DNA from: CAZUCE01 sp964619265
GTDB lineage: Bacteria > Planctomycetota > UBA1135 > GCA-002686595
Length of the DNA stretch: 64,000 nucleotides
Assembly (NCBI GenBank): GCA_964619265.1
Contig: CAZUCE010000015.1
Span: forward strand, 42,724 to 106,723
Direction: 5' to 3'
Shown here one piece after another: positions 8,723 through 19,300 of the stretch (position 1 is the first letter of the stretch; the number at the start of each line of letters is the position of its first letter). The position numbers and the translations under genes were made by a program. The notes beneath the pieces are model-generated. The model saw only the letters and a list, made by a program, of their open reading frames with translations, was not told the origin of the DNA and searched no databases.

Positions 8723-10081
8723 CTACTCTTCGCCGGCGTACCCGAGCGCGCGAAGCGCCTCGAGGTCCGACGCCGAAGGCGCCGAAGTGGCGCCTGCCGT
8801 GACCCCCAGGGTTCCCAAAGCGCTCACCAGCTGATCCAACTCGAATCGCAGTTCGCTTGCGACTTCGGACCGCTCGACGGCCAGGTCACGAAGTTCGCCA
8901 GGATCTTCCTCCATATCGAACAGCAGCGTCTCCGGCGTAAGCTCGTCCCAGATCAACTTCTCCGAGCGCCGACGCAACGAGCGCATCTTCGCGCGCTTGT
9001 CCTCTCCGGTGTTTTTGACCGGATAGAAGTCGACCTCTGCATAAAGATCGAAGGGCGCTCCCGTATCCAAGCGCGGGAGGGCCGGCGCCTGGAACGCCAA
9101 TCGGGCGGCGCCCAGCTCGCAAAGTTCATTGAGCGTGGCCGCGATCGAAACGGTCGTCACCGAGTCGGTCACGACGTTCCCGTTTTCAGGGGATCGCGGA
9201 TCGTGCAGCACGAGCGGGACGTGCAGCAAGTCGTCGTACAGGTTGCGCGTGTGTCCAAGCCAACCATGCTCGAAGAACTCTTCGCCGTGATCCGCGGTGA
9301 GGACGATCACCGTGGAGCTAGCTAGCTCGAGATCCTCGAGACGACGCAGGAGCCGGCCAATGCCTCGATCCGTAAAGCGGATTTCTTCGTCGTACAGGTC
9401 GAGCAGAGTCTGAACTTCAGCCGGACGGAGATCCGGGCCGAGCTTGCGCAGATGGTGGATCGACTGGCCGCTTTCGATCCGGCCGGTCGGAATCTTCGCG
9501 AAGTCGATGCCGGGGTGATCGAGATAGGCGTAGTGCGGATCGAAATACAGCAGCGAGAGGAAAAACGGCTGCTCGTCCTCGGCGCGCTGCTCCAAGAACT
9601 TAACGGCCCGATTCGTGACCCCTGGGGTCGAGACATGCTCGTGGCCACGGGCCTCGGCGTCCTGATAGACCTCGAAGCCCTGACCCAAGCCCGATCCGCG
9701 CCGCAGCAACACGTTGCTGTTGATCATGCCGGTCACGAAGCCTTCGTCTGAGAAGCGCTCGGCCAGGGTCGGAACTTCCTCCGGCAGATCACGGCCCACC
9801 TGGTCGAAGGTGTGCGTACTCGGATACCAGCCGGTTAGAATCGAAGCCATCGCGGGCCGCGTCCAGGGCGCCGGGCTGTAGGCGTTCGCGTAGCGGACCG
9901 AGCGGGCCGCCAGCCCGTCGATGTTCGGACTGGTTTCCCGCTCGTAGCCGTAGCACGACAGGTGATCCGCGCGCAGGGTGTCGACCGCGATCAAGAGCAC
10001 GCTTGGTACTTCGACCGGCCTGGGAGAGCAGCCGGTCAGAATCGATGCGCCGAGCAGCGCAGGGAGCGCGCGAACGCTCAT
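8723..10081 (-). CDS. Sulfatase-fold (alkaline phosphatase superfamily) lipoprotein with non-canonical active site
   Basis: A 452-residue protein. The N-terminus MSVRALPALLGASILTGC gives a good lipobox (LTGC). The core is sulfatase-like: LLIAVDTLRADHLSCYGY (first metal Asp), PNIDGLAARS, FFLSLLYFDPHYAY and VLTADHGEEFFEHGWLGH (second metal site). The catalytic motif, normally CxPxR before the LTG turn, reads WTRPAMASILTG. Thr occupies the formylglycine position and Met the Arg position, so it cannot be matured like a type I sulfatase. It may use Thr directly, as phosphoryl-transferring relatives do. Its start codon overlaps the end of the MFS gene by 4 bp, so the two are co-transcribed. Confidence 0.88.
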   Translation of the reverse strand: MSVRALPALLGASILTGCSPRPVEVPSVLLIAVDTLRADHLSCYGYERETSPNIDGLAARSVRYANAYSPAPWTRPAMASILTGWYPSTHTFDQVGRDLPEEVPTLAERFSDEGFVTGMINSNVLLRRGSGLGQGFEVYQDAEARGHEHVSTPGVTNRAVKFLEQRAEDEQPFFLSLLYFDPHYAYLDHPGIDFAKIPTGRIESGQSIHHLRKLGPDLRPAEVQTLLDLYDEEIRFTDRGIGRLLRRLEDLELASSTVIVLTADHGEEFFEHGWLGHTRNLYDDLLHVPLVLHDPRSPENGNVVTDSVTTVSIAATLNELCELGAARLAFQAPALPRLDTGAPFDLYAEVDFYPVKNTGEDKRAKMRSLRRRSEKLIWDELTPETLLFDMEEDPGELRDLAVERSEVASELRFELDQLVSALGTLGVTAGATSAPSASDLEALRALGYAGEE

Positions 10082-11442
10082 CCGATGGCCCCAACTTCCA
10101 GTTCCTGCTCGCGAGCCCTCGCGCGACCGCGCTCAATGTTGACCCGAGACAACACAAACGCTCCGACCAGGAAGAAAGGCAGGATCCCGAAGGCGGCCAG
10201 GCTCTCTTTTCCTTTCGGCAACAGCCCAACCACCACGGTGAACAGAGCCGGGCCGAGGATGCCCGCGAATTTCTCGAGAACGCCGAACAGCGCGAAGAAC
10301 TCCGAGGACTTGTGGCGCGGAATTAGGGTCGCGAACAGCGAGCGCGAGAGCGCCTGGGTCCCTCCCATCACCATCCCGACTCCAATCGCCAGGCCAAAGA
10401 AGTGGAGCGCCGTATTCATGAAGATGGCGGCGAGCGTGATCCCGATGTAGGAGAACACACCGATGTAGATCGCCCGCCGCACACCGATCCAGTCGGCAAG
10501 CTTGCCGAACAGCAACGCGAACGGGATGCCGACAAATTGGACCAGCAGAATTGACGTGATCAGCGTGCCCTCCTCAAACTCCTTCAGAGTTCCCAAGTAG
10601 GTCGCCATACGAATGATGGTCTGAATCCCGTCGTTGTAGAGCAGGAACGCGAGCATCATCCAGAAGGCATCCTGCGATGCACGCAGCTCCTTGAGGGTCC
10701 CCCTGAGGCGACCTACGGCGACCTTGAACGTTGAAACACCGGGCGTCTCGTCCGCCTTGCGTATGGCCGGCGGCTCAGGGACGTTGTAGAGCAGCGGGAT
10801 CGAGAAGACGCCCCACCAGACCGCGACCGACAGGAACGCCAGTCGCGTGGGAAGGGTCTCTTGGGCGGGCGTTAGCCCCTCGCCGTGGGGCAAGCCGAAC
10901 CACTCGGGGTGCTGAATCCAGAGCAGGTTCACGAGCAGCAGGATTCCACCACCCAGATAACCCAAGGCATACGCCGAAGTCGAAACGCGGTCGACCTCTT
11001 TGCTCGAGGCTAGGTGCGGAAGGAGCGCGTCGTAAAACACAAAACTGCCAGCCGCTCCGACGTTGGCGAGGAAGAACAAGGCGAGCGCAAAACTCGCGTC
11101 CCCATGTCCAACAAAGAACATCCCCCCGGTGCTGAGGATCCCCATCGTCAGGAACACCGACAACAGGCGCTTGCGCCATCCGCGAAAGTCCGCAACCGGA
11201 CCCAACAGCGGAGCCGCGATCGCCACGGTTCCAAGCGCCAGGGTCGTCGTCAAGGAGTAGGCCTGGAGCGCCTGCTTGGACTCCCAGCCCGCTGCGGCGA
11301 CCGCGTGGAAGTAAATCGGAAAGATCGCGGTGACGATCGTCGTCACCATCGCCGAGTTGGCCCAGTCGTAGGCTGCCCAGGCACGCAATTCCGGTCGGTG
11401 GAGGCCGAAGCGTTCGAGAAGGCGGCTGGGCTCCGTGCTCAT
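10078..11442 (-). CDS. MFS transporter, UMF1/Atg22-like family
   Basis: A 454-residue integral membrane protein with about 12 hydrophobic segments. The N-terminal signature RAWAAYDWANSAMVTTIVTAIFP marks the UMF1 branch of the major facilitator superfamily, which is related to yeast Atg22. In prokaryotes its substrates are unknown. The central loop (EPPAIRKADETPGVS) separates two six-helix halves. Conserved glycine-rich helices such as YALGYLGGGILLLVNLLW are visible. It is the first gene of a two-gene unit, and the sulfatase-fold lipoprotein gene starts within its last codons. Metabolite efflux is the general family expectation only. Confidence 0.88.
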   Translation of the reverse strand: MSTEPSRLLERFGLHRPELRAWAAYDWANSAMVTTIVTAIFPIYFHAVAAAGWESKQALQAYSLTTTLALGTVAIAAPLLGPVADFRGWRKRLLSVFLTMGILSTGGMFFVGHGDASFALALFFLANVGAAGSFVFYDALLPHLASSKEVDRVSTSAYALGYLGGGILLLVNLLWIQHPEWFGLPHGEGLTPAQETLPTRLAFLSVAVWWGVFSIPLLYNVPEPPAIRKADETPGVSTFKVAVGRLRGTLKELRASQDAFWMMLAFLLYNDGIQTIIRMATYLGTLKEFEEGTLITSILLVQFVGIPFALLFGKLADWIGVRRAIYIGVFSYIGITLAAIFMNTALHFFGLAIGVGMVMGGTQALSRSLFATLIPRHKSSEFFALFGVLEKFAGILGPALFTVVVGLLPKGKESLAAFGILPFFLVGAFVLSRVNIERGRARAREQELEVGAIG

Positions 11443-11622
11443 GACCGCAGGATAGCCTCCCGAGCCTGTGAATACCGTCGCAGAGGTTTGCCGAGTGCCT
11501 GGTTTCGGAGGAAGCGCAACGCTCCCCAGGTCAAATCTTGGGCTTCAGCCAGGGACTCGACTTCCGTCACGGGCCGCTAGAGCCCTAGAGGCGCCTCGGG
11601 ACAGTCGCCCAAGGCCTGTGGC

Positions 11623-13569
11623 TCAAGCACTCTTGGCTTGGTCGCCTGGGTAGTCGGCCGTCGTCACTCGGTTCCGACCATTCTGCTTCGAAGCGTAGAC
11701 CGCTTCGTCGGAGAGCCGCAGAAGGTGATCGATGTCGGTCACCGATTCCAAGTTCTCCGCGCAGCCGATCGAAATCGTCACGTTCTTCCGGAATTCCCCG
11801 AAGTGGACAACATTGGCCTCGACCCGCTTGCGGATTCGCTCTCCGATCATGTGGGCCTCGGTCAGGTCCGCTCCTGGGCAAATCACCAGGAACTCCTCAC
11901 CGCCCATGCGGGCCGCAAGGTCGTGCCTACGCACCGAATTCTTGAAGATCCGTGCCGTCTCACGCAGTACGGCATCTCCGGTGTCGTGCCCGTAGGTGTC
12001 GTTCACCGACTTGAAATGGTCGATGTCGACCATCAGCACCGACAGCGGAGATCCGAGCTCCTGGGCCTGATGCCACTCGCGTTGGAAATGCTCCATAGCG
12101 CAGCGACGGTTCGGCAGATGCGTCAAGAAATCCGTGTTCGCGGCCTCCTTCAACTGCCGGTTCATCCGCGCCATCATGGTGGCGTTTTTGATGTGAATCT
12201 GCTGGTCGCGTTCGACCTGTTCCTGCAACTTCACCAGCCGAATGCCTGCCCGCAGGCGCGCCATCAGAAGGCGCGGCTTGAACGGCTTGACGATGTAGTC
12301 GTCGACTCCGGCTTCGAACGCCTCGAGAATTTGCTCGTCGTCGTCGTTTCCGGTTAGCAGCAGGACGTAGATTCGGCGGCCGAATCGGCTGCGGCGAAGG
12401 GCTCGGCAGAAATCGAGCCCGTCGATATCCGGCATCTCCCAGTCGGTCACAATCACCTGCGGACGAACCTTCAGCGTCGTCGCAAGCGCTTCCCGGCCGT
12501 TCTTCGCGGTATGCACCTCGTGCCCCGCTTCGCGAAGCAGCCGCTCCAGAACGCGCAGGGAAAGGGGATCGTCATCGACAGCCAACACCCGAATGCCCGT
12601 GGCACGCGAGGCGCTCTGATCGATGGAATCCACGCTTTGAGGCATCTCTGCCCGCTTGGCTAGCGAGGTGATCACCGAATCGGCCTGTACTTTTTCGGCC
12701 AACTCAGCGGTCGGCAGGCCGAGCATCGCACCCCACTCTACCCACTGCTCGAGCACACTCTGGCAGACGTCGTTCAGGCTGACGCCCATGACTTCCAGGC
12801 GCTGACGCAGCTGGTTGAGATCTTCGAGTAGCAACGCGCTCGGGTTCTCGCCCTGCATCGCGAAGTTGGCGATGATCAGCGCGTCGCGGATCACCCGCCA
12901 CAGCTCGCGAGAGTACCCATCGAGGTTCTGGTCGGCGCCTTCGTCTTCGATGTTCAGCGCAACTTCGCCGAAGGCAGCCGGAAGGCCCCACTCGAACATC
13001 ATGGCCTCGGAGACCTCGCAATGATCGATCCGGAAGGCCTCGGCTTCGAGTTCGCGCTGACTGAGCGATGGGTCGCGCGTGATGCGGTCGAGAATTTCTG
13101 CGTATTCAGCCGGGTGACAACTGGCCAGAGCCAGGCCGCCGATGCGCGAAAGCAGCGCACAGGTAAAGGCCTCGGCCGGCATCGCGAGGCCAAGACGCTG
13201 GGACAGCTCCTGAGCCGCAAGCCCACAAGCCAGCGACAGCGACCAGTACAAGTCGTAGTCAAACGCCTCGCAGACCACTTCCCGGCTCCCCGAGACCAAG
13301 GTGAAACCGAGCGCCACGCTGGTCACCGTGCGCAGGCCTAGACGCATCGCCGCGTCCTTCAGGGAGCCAACCGGAACCGTCGTGGCGGCTTGGGCCGACG
13401 ACGCAAGCTTCAGGATCCGCCCGGTCAAGGCCGGATCGGCCTGTAGGGTCGCGACCAGCTCGTCGAGCGAGCATTCCTCCTCTTGAGTCAGAGTGAGAAT
13501 GCGCATCCCCACGCCATTCGGCGAAGGGAGTTGCCCGGACTGTTTGAGCTCTTCGAACTCTTTACGCAT
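11623..13569 (-). CDS. HDOD - response receiver - GGDEF protein (probable diguanylate cyclase)
   Basis: 648 residues in three parts. Residues 1-250 are an HDOD domain (LPSPNGVGMRIL, LTGRILKLASSA), a metal-less HD relative used in signalling. Residues about 345-465 are a receiver with an acidic pocket (VLAVDDDPLSL), phospho-acceptor Asp in VTDWEMPDIDG and Lys in YIVKPFKP. Residues about 480-640 are a GGDEF domain with FKSVNDTYGHDTGDAVL and the active signature GGEEF. An RxxD inhibitory site (RRHD) lies five residues before GGEEF. An active, feedback-inhibited c-di-GMP synthase controlled by phosphorylation is the best reading. It lies 65 bp downstream of the degenerate hybrid kinase and on the same strand. 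Confidence 0.92.
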   Translation of the reverse strand: MRKEFEELKQSGQLPSPNGVGMRILTLTQEEECSLDELVATLQADPALTGRILKLASSAQAATTVPVGSLKDAAMRLGLRTVTSVALGFTLVSGSREVVCEAFDYDLYWSLSLACGLAAQELSQRLGLAMPAEAFTCALLSRIGGLALASCHPAEYAEILDRITRDPSLSQRELEAEAFRIDHCEVSEAMMFEWGLPAAFGEVALNIEDEGADQNLDGYSRELWRVIRDALIIANFAMQGENPSALLLEDLNQLRQRLEVMGVSLNDVCQSVLEQWVEWGAMLGLPTAELAEKVQADSVITSLAKRAEMPQSVDSIDQSASRATGIRVLAVDDDPLSLRVLERLLREAGHEVHTAKNGREALATTLKVRPQVIVTDWEMPDIDGLDFCRALRRSRFGRRIYVLLLTGNDDDEQILEAFEAGVDDYIVKPFKPRLLMARLRAGIRLVKLQEQVERDQQIHIKNATMMARMNRQLKEAANTDFLTHLPNRRCAMEHFQREWHQAQELGSPLSVLMVDIDHFKSVNDTYGHDTGDAVLRETARIFKNSVRRHDLAARMGGEEFLVICPGADLTEAHMIGERIRKRVEANVVHFGEFRKNVTISIGCAENLESVTDIDHLLRLSDEAVYASKQNGRNRVTTADYPGDQAKSA

Positions 13570-13634
13570 CGCAGCAGGGGATGGGAGCTAGTTAGCTGGG
13601 TGAAGCAACTCTGGCGATCAAGTCAGCAGGTGAC

Positions 13635-16070
13635 TCAGCCTTTGGAGAGCTCTTGGGAGAGGGCGTTGCAGACGCGCTCGTACTCCGCTTGGGAGGAGTC
13701 GACGAGGCTTTGAGCTGATTCGACGTCGCCGGTGCGGCCGAGCAATTCAATCTGGCGGCACAGCTCAGCGAGCCCCATGGCTCCCAGGTTGCCGCAGGAG
13801 GATTTCATCGAGTGCGCCGTGCGCTCGAGGGCCTTGGCATCCTTAGCCGAGAGGGCTTCGGTAAGGGCTCCCAGGCGCGGTGGCATGTCCCGCAAGAACA
13901 GGTCGACAAGTTCGCCGAACAAGCCGGGATCATCGTCGCCCCCAAGCTCCTTCAGGCTTTGGACGACATCGGGGTCAAGCGTGGTTTCAGGGTCGAAGTT
14001 CATGGCTTCGTGCAGGTCGAGAGAATGGGAACTCGGGGAGAGCTCACCGGAAAGCAAGCCAGACAGCGCTTCGCCGATCTGGTTGGAGGCAATAGGACAA
14101 ACAAGGCATCCGTCGGCGCCGGCTTCGAGCCAGAGTGTGTCCTCTTTGCCCTCGGCGTCTCCGGTGTCAAGAGCAACGATGCGCAGGCGATCTGCACCTG
14201 CGGAGCCTGCGGTTCGTACGGCGCGCAAAACCCGGTGCCGCTCGAGAGGATCTGCCGCGCAGTCCAGCAAAACCAGATCGTAGACTCCGTCGCTGAACGC
14301 ATCGGGCAAGGCTTCGAAGCAGTTGATGACATCGACCCGGCACTCCTGGCGCGTCAACCAAGCGGCCACGACGCGCGCTCGCACGGGGTCGCTCTCGACC
14401 AGGATGACCCGGGAGCGAACTTCGGTGGGGGCAACGCCATCGGTCACCTCAACGATCGGAGCCTCGGTCGGGGCGGGTCCCGATCGGGAGCCATGAACGA
14501 ACAACAGGGCCTCTTGCAGCCGCTGAACGCGAACGGGTTTCGGGATCCAAGCGTCGATTCCGATTTCGGCGAGCCGCGCGGGATTTTGGGCGCGGCCAGC
14601 GGGAGTGAGTAGAACCACCATGGGGCGCTGGGCGCCGAAGGTCTCGGTCACGTCGCTCACGAAGTCGCGGCCCTGGCCGCCGTGCAGATCGTCATCGACC
14701 AGCACCGTGTCGAACGGCTCGCCTTCCAAGGAAGCCTCGCGCAAAGCCTCCAAGGCTTGAGCGCGATCGCTGGCCTGGTAGACGATCAGGCCCAGGCGCT
14801 CGGTTGCGGCCACCAGGGACTCGCGCGCGCTGGTTCGTGCGTCCACAACGAGCAAGCGCAGTCCCACCAGCGCGCTGAAGTCGCTGTCGAGATCCGAATG
14901 AGGCTTGCGGCTCGCCTCCAGCGGGATCTCAACCCAAAACAGGTTCCCACCCTCGCCTTTGGCGTGTGCACCGAGCTGCCCGCCCATGACTTCGACCAGC
15001 CCGCGAGCCAGGCCCAGCCCCAGGGACAGGTCCAATTCAGCGAGGCTCTCGAGGCTCGAGGGCGAACCTTCGATCAAGCGAGCCAGTTCCGCCTGGGTAT
15101 GCACCGGAGCGGAGTCGTGAATTTCGATCCGCAGCGGCCCGGATTCGGCGCCTTCTGTGACGCTGGGTAGCAAGCACACCCGCACTTCGCCGCGATCGGT
15201 GGTTTGGATCGACCCACGCATCAGATGACGCACGAGCTGCCCCAACCGGCGCTCATCGCCGAAGAACCAGTCCCCAAGCTCGGGCGAGACTTCGATGCCA
15301 AGCTCAAGGCCTTTCTTCCAAGCCATCGGATAGAGCTCCTCCACGATGGCTTCGAGGCATGCGTGCAGGTGGAAGTCCTTACGACGCAGCTTCAGGCGTC
15401 CGGCTTCGATCCGAGCCAGGTCGAGCACATCACCCAGCAAGCTGATCAGCGTATCGGTCGACCCACCAATCGTCTCGACGCAGTCCCGCTGCTCGAGCGT
15501 CAGATCGGTCTCTCCGAGCGCATCCGAAATGCGCGCAATGCCGCGCAAGGCCCCGGTGATCTCGGGCGCCAACTCAGCGAGCAGAGCGCTCTGCCCACGC
15601 CGTGAGGATTCGCTCACAGCGAGCCGGCGCTCAAGCTCCGCGATCTTCTCGGCTCCGGCCACCGGCATGGGGCCCGCAAGGCCAGCCTCAGATTCCTGGT
15701 CCCCGGATTCGGGGTTGAGCGGAGCCTCCGCGCTCGAGGGACTCGCTTTGGCCAAGGACCCCTCCGGTTGCGAGGCGGAAACAGCTTCCGGGGCGTTCGG
15801 CACCCGGATGCGCCGCAGAGCTTCAGCGAACGTGCTGCGCATCCGAGCTTCCTCGGAGCGCTGGACCAGCGAGTGGCCAAGGGCCCCCATACCGAAGGCC
15901 GCCAAACCGGCCGTAGCTCCGAGAGCTGCAGTCGTAACCCCGCCTAGGCCAGCCCCAAGCAGGACCGGCCAGGCAGCATCAAACGCCGTCCTCCTGCGGT
16001 TCCGGAGGGTGTCGGCGTCGTCATGCGGCTGAGGCACGAAGGGGGCGTCGTCGATCGAAGTTGAGCTCAT
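13635..16070 (-). CDS. Hybrid histidine-kinase-like protein with degenerate kinase core (HisKA/HATPase - REC - REC - Hpt)
   Basis: 811 residues from ATG 16070; an upstream in-frame ATG at 16220 adds 50 implausible residues. Residues 33-67 are hydrophobic and Gly/Ala-rich, probably one or two membrane segments. The dimerisation helix has LAPEITGAL where active kinases have MSHEIRTPL, so the phospho-His is Pro169. The N-box lacks its Asn (LVRHLMRGSIQTT near 279-291) and the G1 box is lost (HDSAPVH); only the G2-like LGLGLARGLVEVMGG remains. Two receivers follow: the first keeps Asp and the KP lysine, the second has CP instead of KP. The C-terminal Hpt keeps His753 (AHSMKSSCGNLGA). It is probably a phosphorelay scaffold or phosphatase, encoded just upstream of the GGDEF gene. 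Confidence 0.88.
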   Translation of the reverse strand: MSSTSIDDAPFVPQPHDDADTLRNRRRTAFDAAWPVLLGAGLGGVTTAALGATAGLAAFGMGALGHSLVQRSEEARMRSTFAEALRRIRVPNAPEAVSASQPEGSLAKASPSSAEAPLNPESGDQESEAGLAGPMPVAGAEKIAELERRLAVSESSRRGQSALLAELAPEITGALRGIARISDALGETDLTLEQRDCVETIGGSTDTLISLLGDVLDLARIEAGRLKLRRKDFHLHACLEAIVEELYPMAWKKGLELGIEVSPELGDWFFGDERRLGQLVRHLMRGSIQTTDRGEVRVCLLPSVTEGAESGPLRIEIHDSAPVHTQAELARLIEGSPSSLESLAELDLSLGLGLARGLVEVMGGQLGAHAKGEGGNLFWVEIPLEASRKPHSDLDSDFSALVGLRLLVVDARTSARESLVAATERLGLIVYQASDRAQALEALREASLEGEPFDTVLVDDDLHGGQGRDFVSDVTETFGAQRPMVVLLTPAGRAQNPARLAEIGIDAWIPKPVRVQRLQEALLFVHGSRSGPAPTEAPIVEVTDGVAPTEVRSRVILVESDPVRARVVAAWLTRQECRVDVINCFEALPDAFSDGVYDLVLLDCAADPLERHRVLRAVRTAGSAGADRLRIVALDTGDAEGKEDTLWLEAGADGCLVCPIASNQIGEALSGLLSGELSPSSHSLDLHEAMNFDPETTLDPDVVQSLKELGGDDDPGLFGELVDLFLRDMPPRLGALTEALSAKDAKALERTAHSMKSSCGNLGAMGLAELCRQIELLGRTGDVESAQSLVDSSQAEYERVCNALSQELSKG

Positions 16071-16379
16071 GGGGGGCAGTCGCCTTTCGCAAGGGAGCGG
16101 AGGGCCTGGGCTGCGCATGCATCGACCTCTGGAACTCGCGATCTGCACGTAGGTCTGAGAAAAATGGCGAAGACCCAGCCCCACGCTCCGTAGGCCGTCT
16201 TGCCGGACCGAGCTCTCCACTCAGAAGGCAAGTTCTTCCCAGTCCTAGGCTGATCCAATCTGGAAGGTCCCGCCGGCCCAACGAGCTCAGGTCCTTAGTC
16301 CCGCGCCGTTCCCCTCCCCCGCGACGTCCTGGGGCGAGGCCGAGTCGGTCGGCCTCGCTTTGGGATCCACCCCTTCGGA
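16071..16379. other. Intergenic stretch, no gene seen
   Basis: 309 bp between the degenerate kinase gene (start 16070) and the stop of the giant exported protein gene. Open frames on both strands here are arginine/proline-rich and not protein-like. Apart from the hairpin at 16334-16358, I see nothing definite. The promoter of the kinase gene should lie here. Confidence 0.5.
16334..16358 (-). terminator. Hairpin downstream of giant exported protein gene
   Basis: A perfect 10-bp stem (gcgaggccga / tcggcctcgc) with a 5-nt loop lies 21 bp past the stop codon. There is no T-run on the minus strand, so the terminator role is only suggested by position. Confidence 0.4.
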
Positions 16380-19300
16380 TCAGCGGCCCGGCGCGCGCAC
16401 CTGAAGAACCACCGCTCCAAGGCGCTCGCCCTGAATCAGGATCGCGTAGCGCTCGACTTGCCTGTCCGGAGGCGGGGTAACCGAGGTGTAGTCGAACCGG
16501 CCGAGCACGTCGGTGGTCCCGTCCTTGTGGAACTGGGGCTCACCGGTCGCGGCGATTCGATAGACCTTCACGTAAATGCGGCTGAGCGGCTTGTTCGAAT
16601 CGCGGTCGCGCACGGTCAAGCGACCGAACGCCTCGACCAATTCCACGTCGAGGCTGCTGGGCTGGAGCAGGACTTGCCGGCGCAGGGCGCCGTGTCTGGC
16701 GACCACCGTGGTCGGCGTGTCGATCAGGTCGGCCGGCAGCTCGAGGATATGAACCTTCAGGCCGTCTTCGCCTGCGAATTCCAGGCTGGAGCTGGGTTCC
16801 ACAAAGGGAACGCCGGCCGCATCGGAGGAATCGAACGGCGCATTGGAGAAGCGGCTCTCCACGTCGAGCGGATAAAAGCCGACGGTCACCGGGCCCGGGC
16901 CACGAAAACGAAGCGCGAAGCTGCCGCCCTCACCGGTCAGCTCGAGCACGGGAGCCTTGGCGGCTTGCACGCTGTTGGAATGGCCGGTCCGGACGAGACT
17001 CGCAACGCCCGTCTCGGCCTGTTCGATCACCGCCAGGCTCGCTTGGAACCGCTCGCGCCAACGGGCGACCGGGTGATTCGCGTGGGGCTCGGCCGCAGCG
17101 CGCGCTGCGGCGAGGTCTTCCCGAGCGAGCGCCAGCCAACAGGCCAGGTAGTCGCGCTGGAGCCGGGACACCGAAGCATTCGGGTCGATTCGCTCGAACT
17201 GCTCGATCGCATCTGCGATTCGGTCGCTGGCGAGGAACAGATCGCACAGACGAAGTCGATCGGTCGCGTCGAGGGCCGGCTTGTGGGCAAGCTCGAGCAG
17301 AAGCCGCTCGGACTCGTTCTTTAGGTCGAGGTTGCTGAACGCCCAGGAACCGTTCACGGGCTGGCTGCGCGCGTTGTGGATCGGTGAGAATTCGATGTGC
17401 TCGATGGAGAGATCTTCGAACGGATCCACTTGGAGCAACGGCGACGATACGTAGGGACCCGTCCTGCGCAGGAACGCTGCCTGGGTCGAGAGGAACTCCC
17501 GCGTGCGCTTCGCATCCCGGTGGAAAATCGCTGGAAGCCAAACCTGCTCGACCAGGCCAGCTCGCGGCTCGACCCGAGCGAGCACCGCTTCCCAAACCGC
17601 TCGGTCGCGGAAGCGGCTCTCCATCACGCGCCAGTCGAGGCTCGCTAAACTCTCCTGACCGGCTAGATAAGCCACGATTTCCTCCGGACTTCCATGGCGC
17701 GCGATCTCCGGCCAGGTCACGCGCCGCGGCTCCACGCGTGTCTGCACCGCGATCGATTCGGCGGGGAAGGAAGCCAGTCGCTCACCGCCTGTCGTCACGT
17801 GCGCAGCGGGGAGTTCGAAGGGTCCTTCGAGCGGAAAGTAGATCCAAGCGACCACCAACTGCTGACCCCAGGGCGGGACAGACAGAGACTTCTGGCGTTC
17901 GCCCAGCTCACTGTCGAGCGCCAGCGTCCCGGTGGGCAGGGAGAGACTCAGCTCGCCCGTTAGCGCATTCGGGCTCGGGTTGGTGATCACCCAACGAACG
18001 CCGTAGGTGATGCCGGGCTCGAGTTCGCCCAAGTTCTCGGCGGCTTCGCTGCGGGCGAGCTGATCCCGAGTTCGCTGGTCCTTTGCCCAGTCCGCCCTAA
18101 ACACCTCGCGGGCCAGCAGAATCGGGCGCTCCTCGCTCGAGTCCGCCAGGGCTTTCGGCTCACGGAGGAACAGGAGCTGATCCCCCGCCGCTTCCGACGA
18201 TTCGCTCCAGGGCAGATTCGTCACCGCGAGAGCGACGAGGGCTTCCGCGCCACTGCCCGCCGCTTCCAGGAAGAACTTCGACACAAAGGCCTCAGCGCGA
18301 TCGCGCTGCGCGTAGTCCGCCCAGAATTCATGGCCCTCGCAGGGCGGAGGTCCCTGGTCCAGAGTTCGTCGCCACCAGTGGGTCTCGCTCCAGATCTGGG
18401 TGTGGCCGGGCGCGCGATAGAGACTGCGAGCACGGGCCCGGATGCGTTTGATCCTCAAGGCCTCTTCGGCATTCCCCTTGACCAGGAAGGGGCCACCGGG
18501 CTCCGCTTCAAAATCCGAGAAGTCCGTTTCCGAGGGAGCCGGAGCGAGCGCCTCCATTTCCGCGCGAAGTTCTGGGTCGAGCCAGGCGGACCGCATCGCG
18601 GACTGAACCCTCCCCTCCCGCGACCTTCGATCCCAGGGCGAACTCGCCCGCTGCTCTTGCCAGAACGCGCGGGTTCGATCCGGGCTCAGTTCGCCGGCCA
18701 ACAAGGCCTGCTCGATCAAACCTAACTTGGCGAACGCCGCCGGCTCGAGGTAGCGACTCAAGTCTTCACCCAGCAGCAACCGATCGACGAACGTCTTTTG
18801 CAACTTGTTCGCCAGGTAGGGCTTCACGATCCCGGAGAAGAACGAGGGGTCGCGAAACCGCAGGAAGAGGTTCAGCTCGTGGCAGGCGAATCGTCCGTAC
18901 AACTCAAGACGCGCTTCAGGCTCGAGCTCATCCCACTCTTTCAGGAAGCTGAACTTCTCGAGCTCCGGATCCGCGCAGACCTCAAGCAGCAGATCGAACG
19001 TTTTTTCGAGGCTACCGGTCACCATCCAACGGTTCTCTGCGGGCCGCCCTTCCGGCAGCGGTTGCCCCGAGCGGAGCACGCGCAGCTCACTGGAGTAGCT
19101 GATCGCTTCCGGCCCCGCCTGGGCCGGTTCGTGACGAAGCTCGCGCGGCGACCAGTCCACAGATTCCGCAAACACGCGCCCGGCGACCTGCTGCTCGCCG
19201 TCCAAGGCGCAGACCTCGATCCAGTTGCGGCCGCGGAGCTGCCCCAGATCGAGAACGATGCGACCCTGCTCGTCCGGGCGTAGGTTGGGCAGCACCAACC

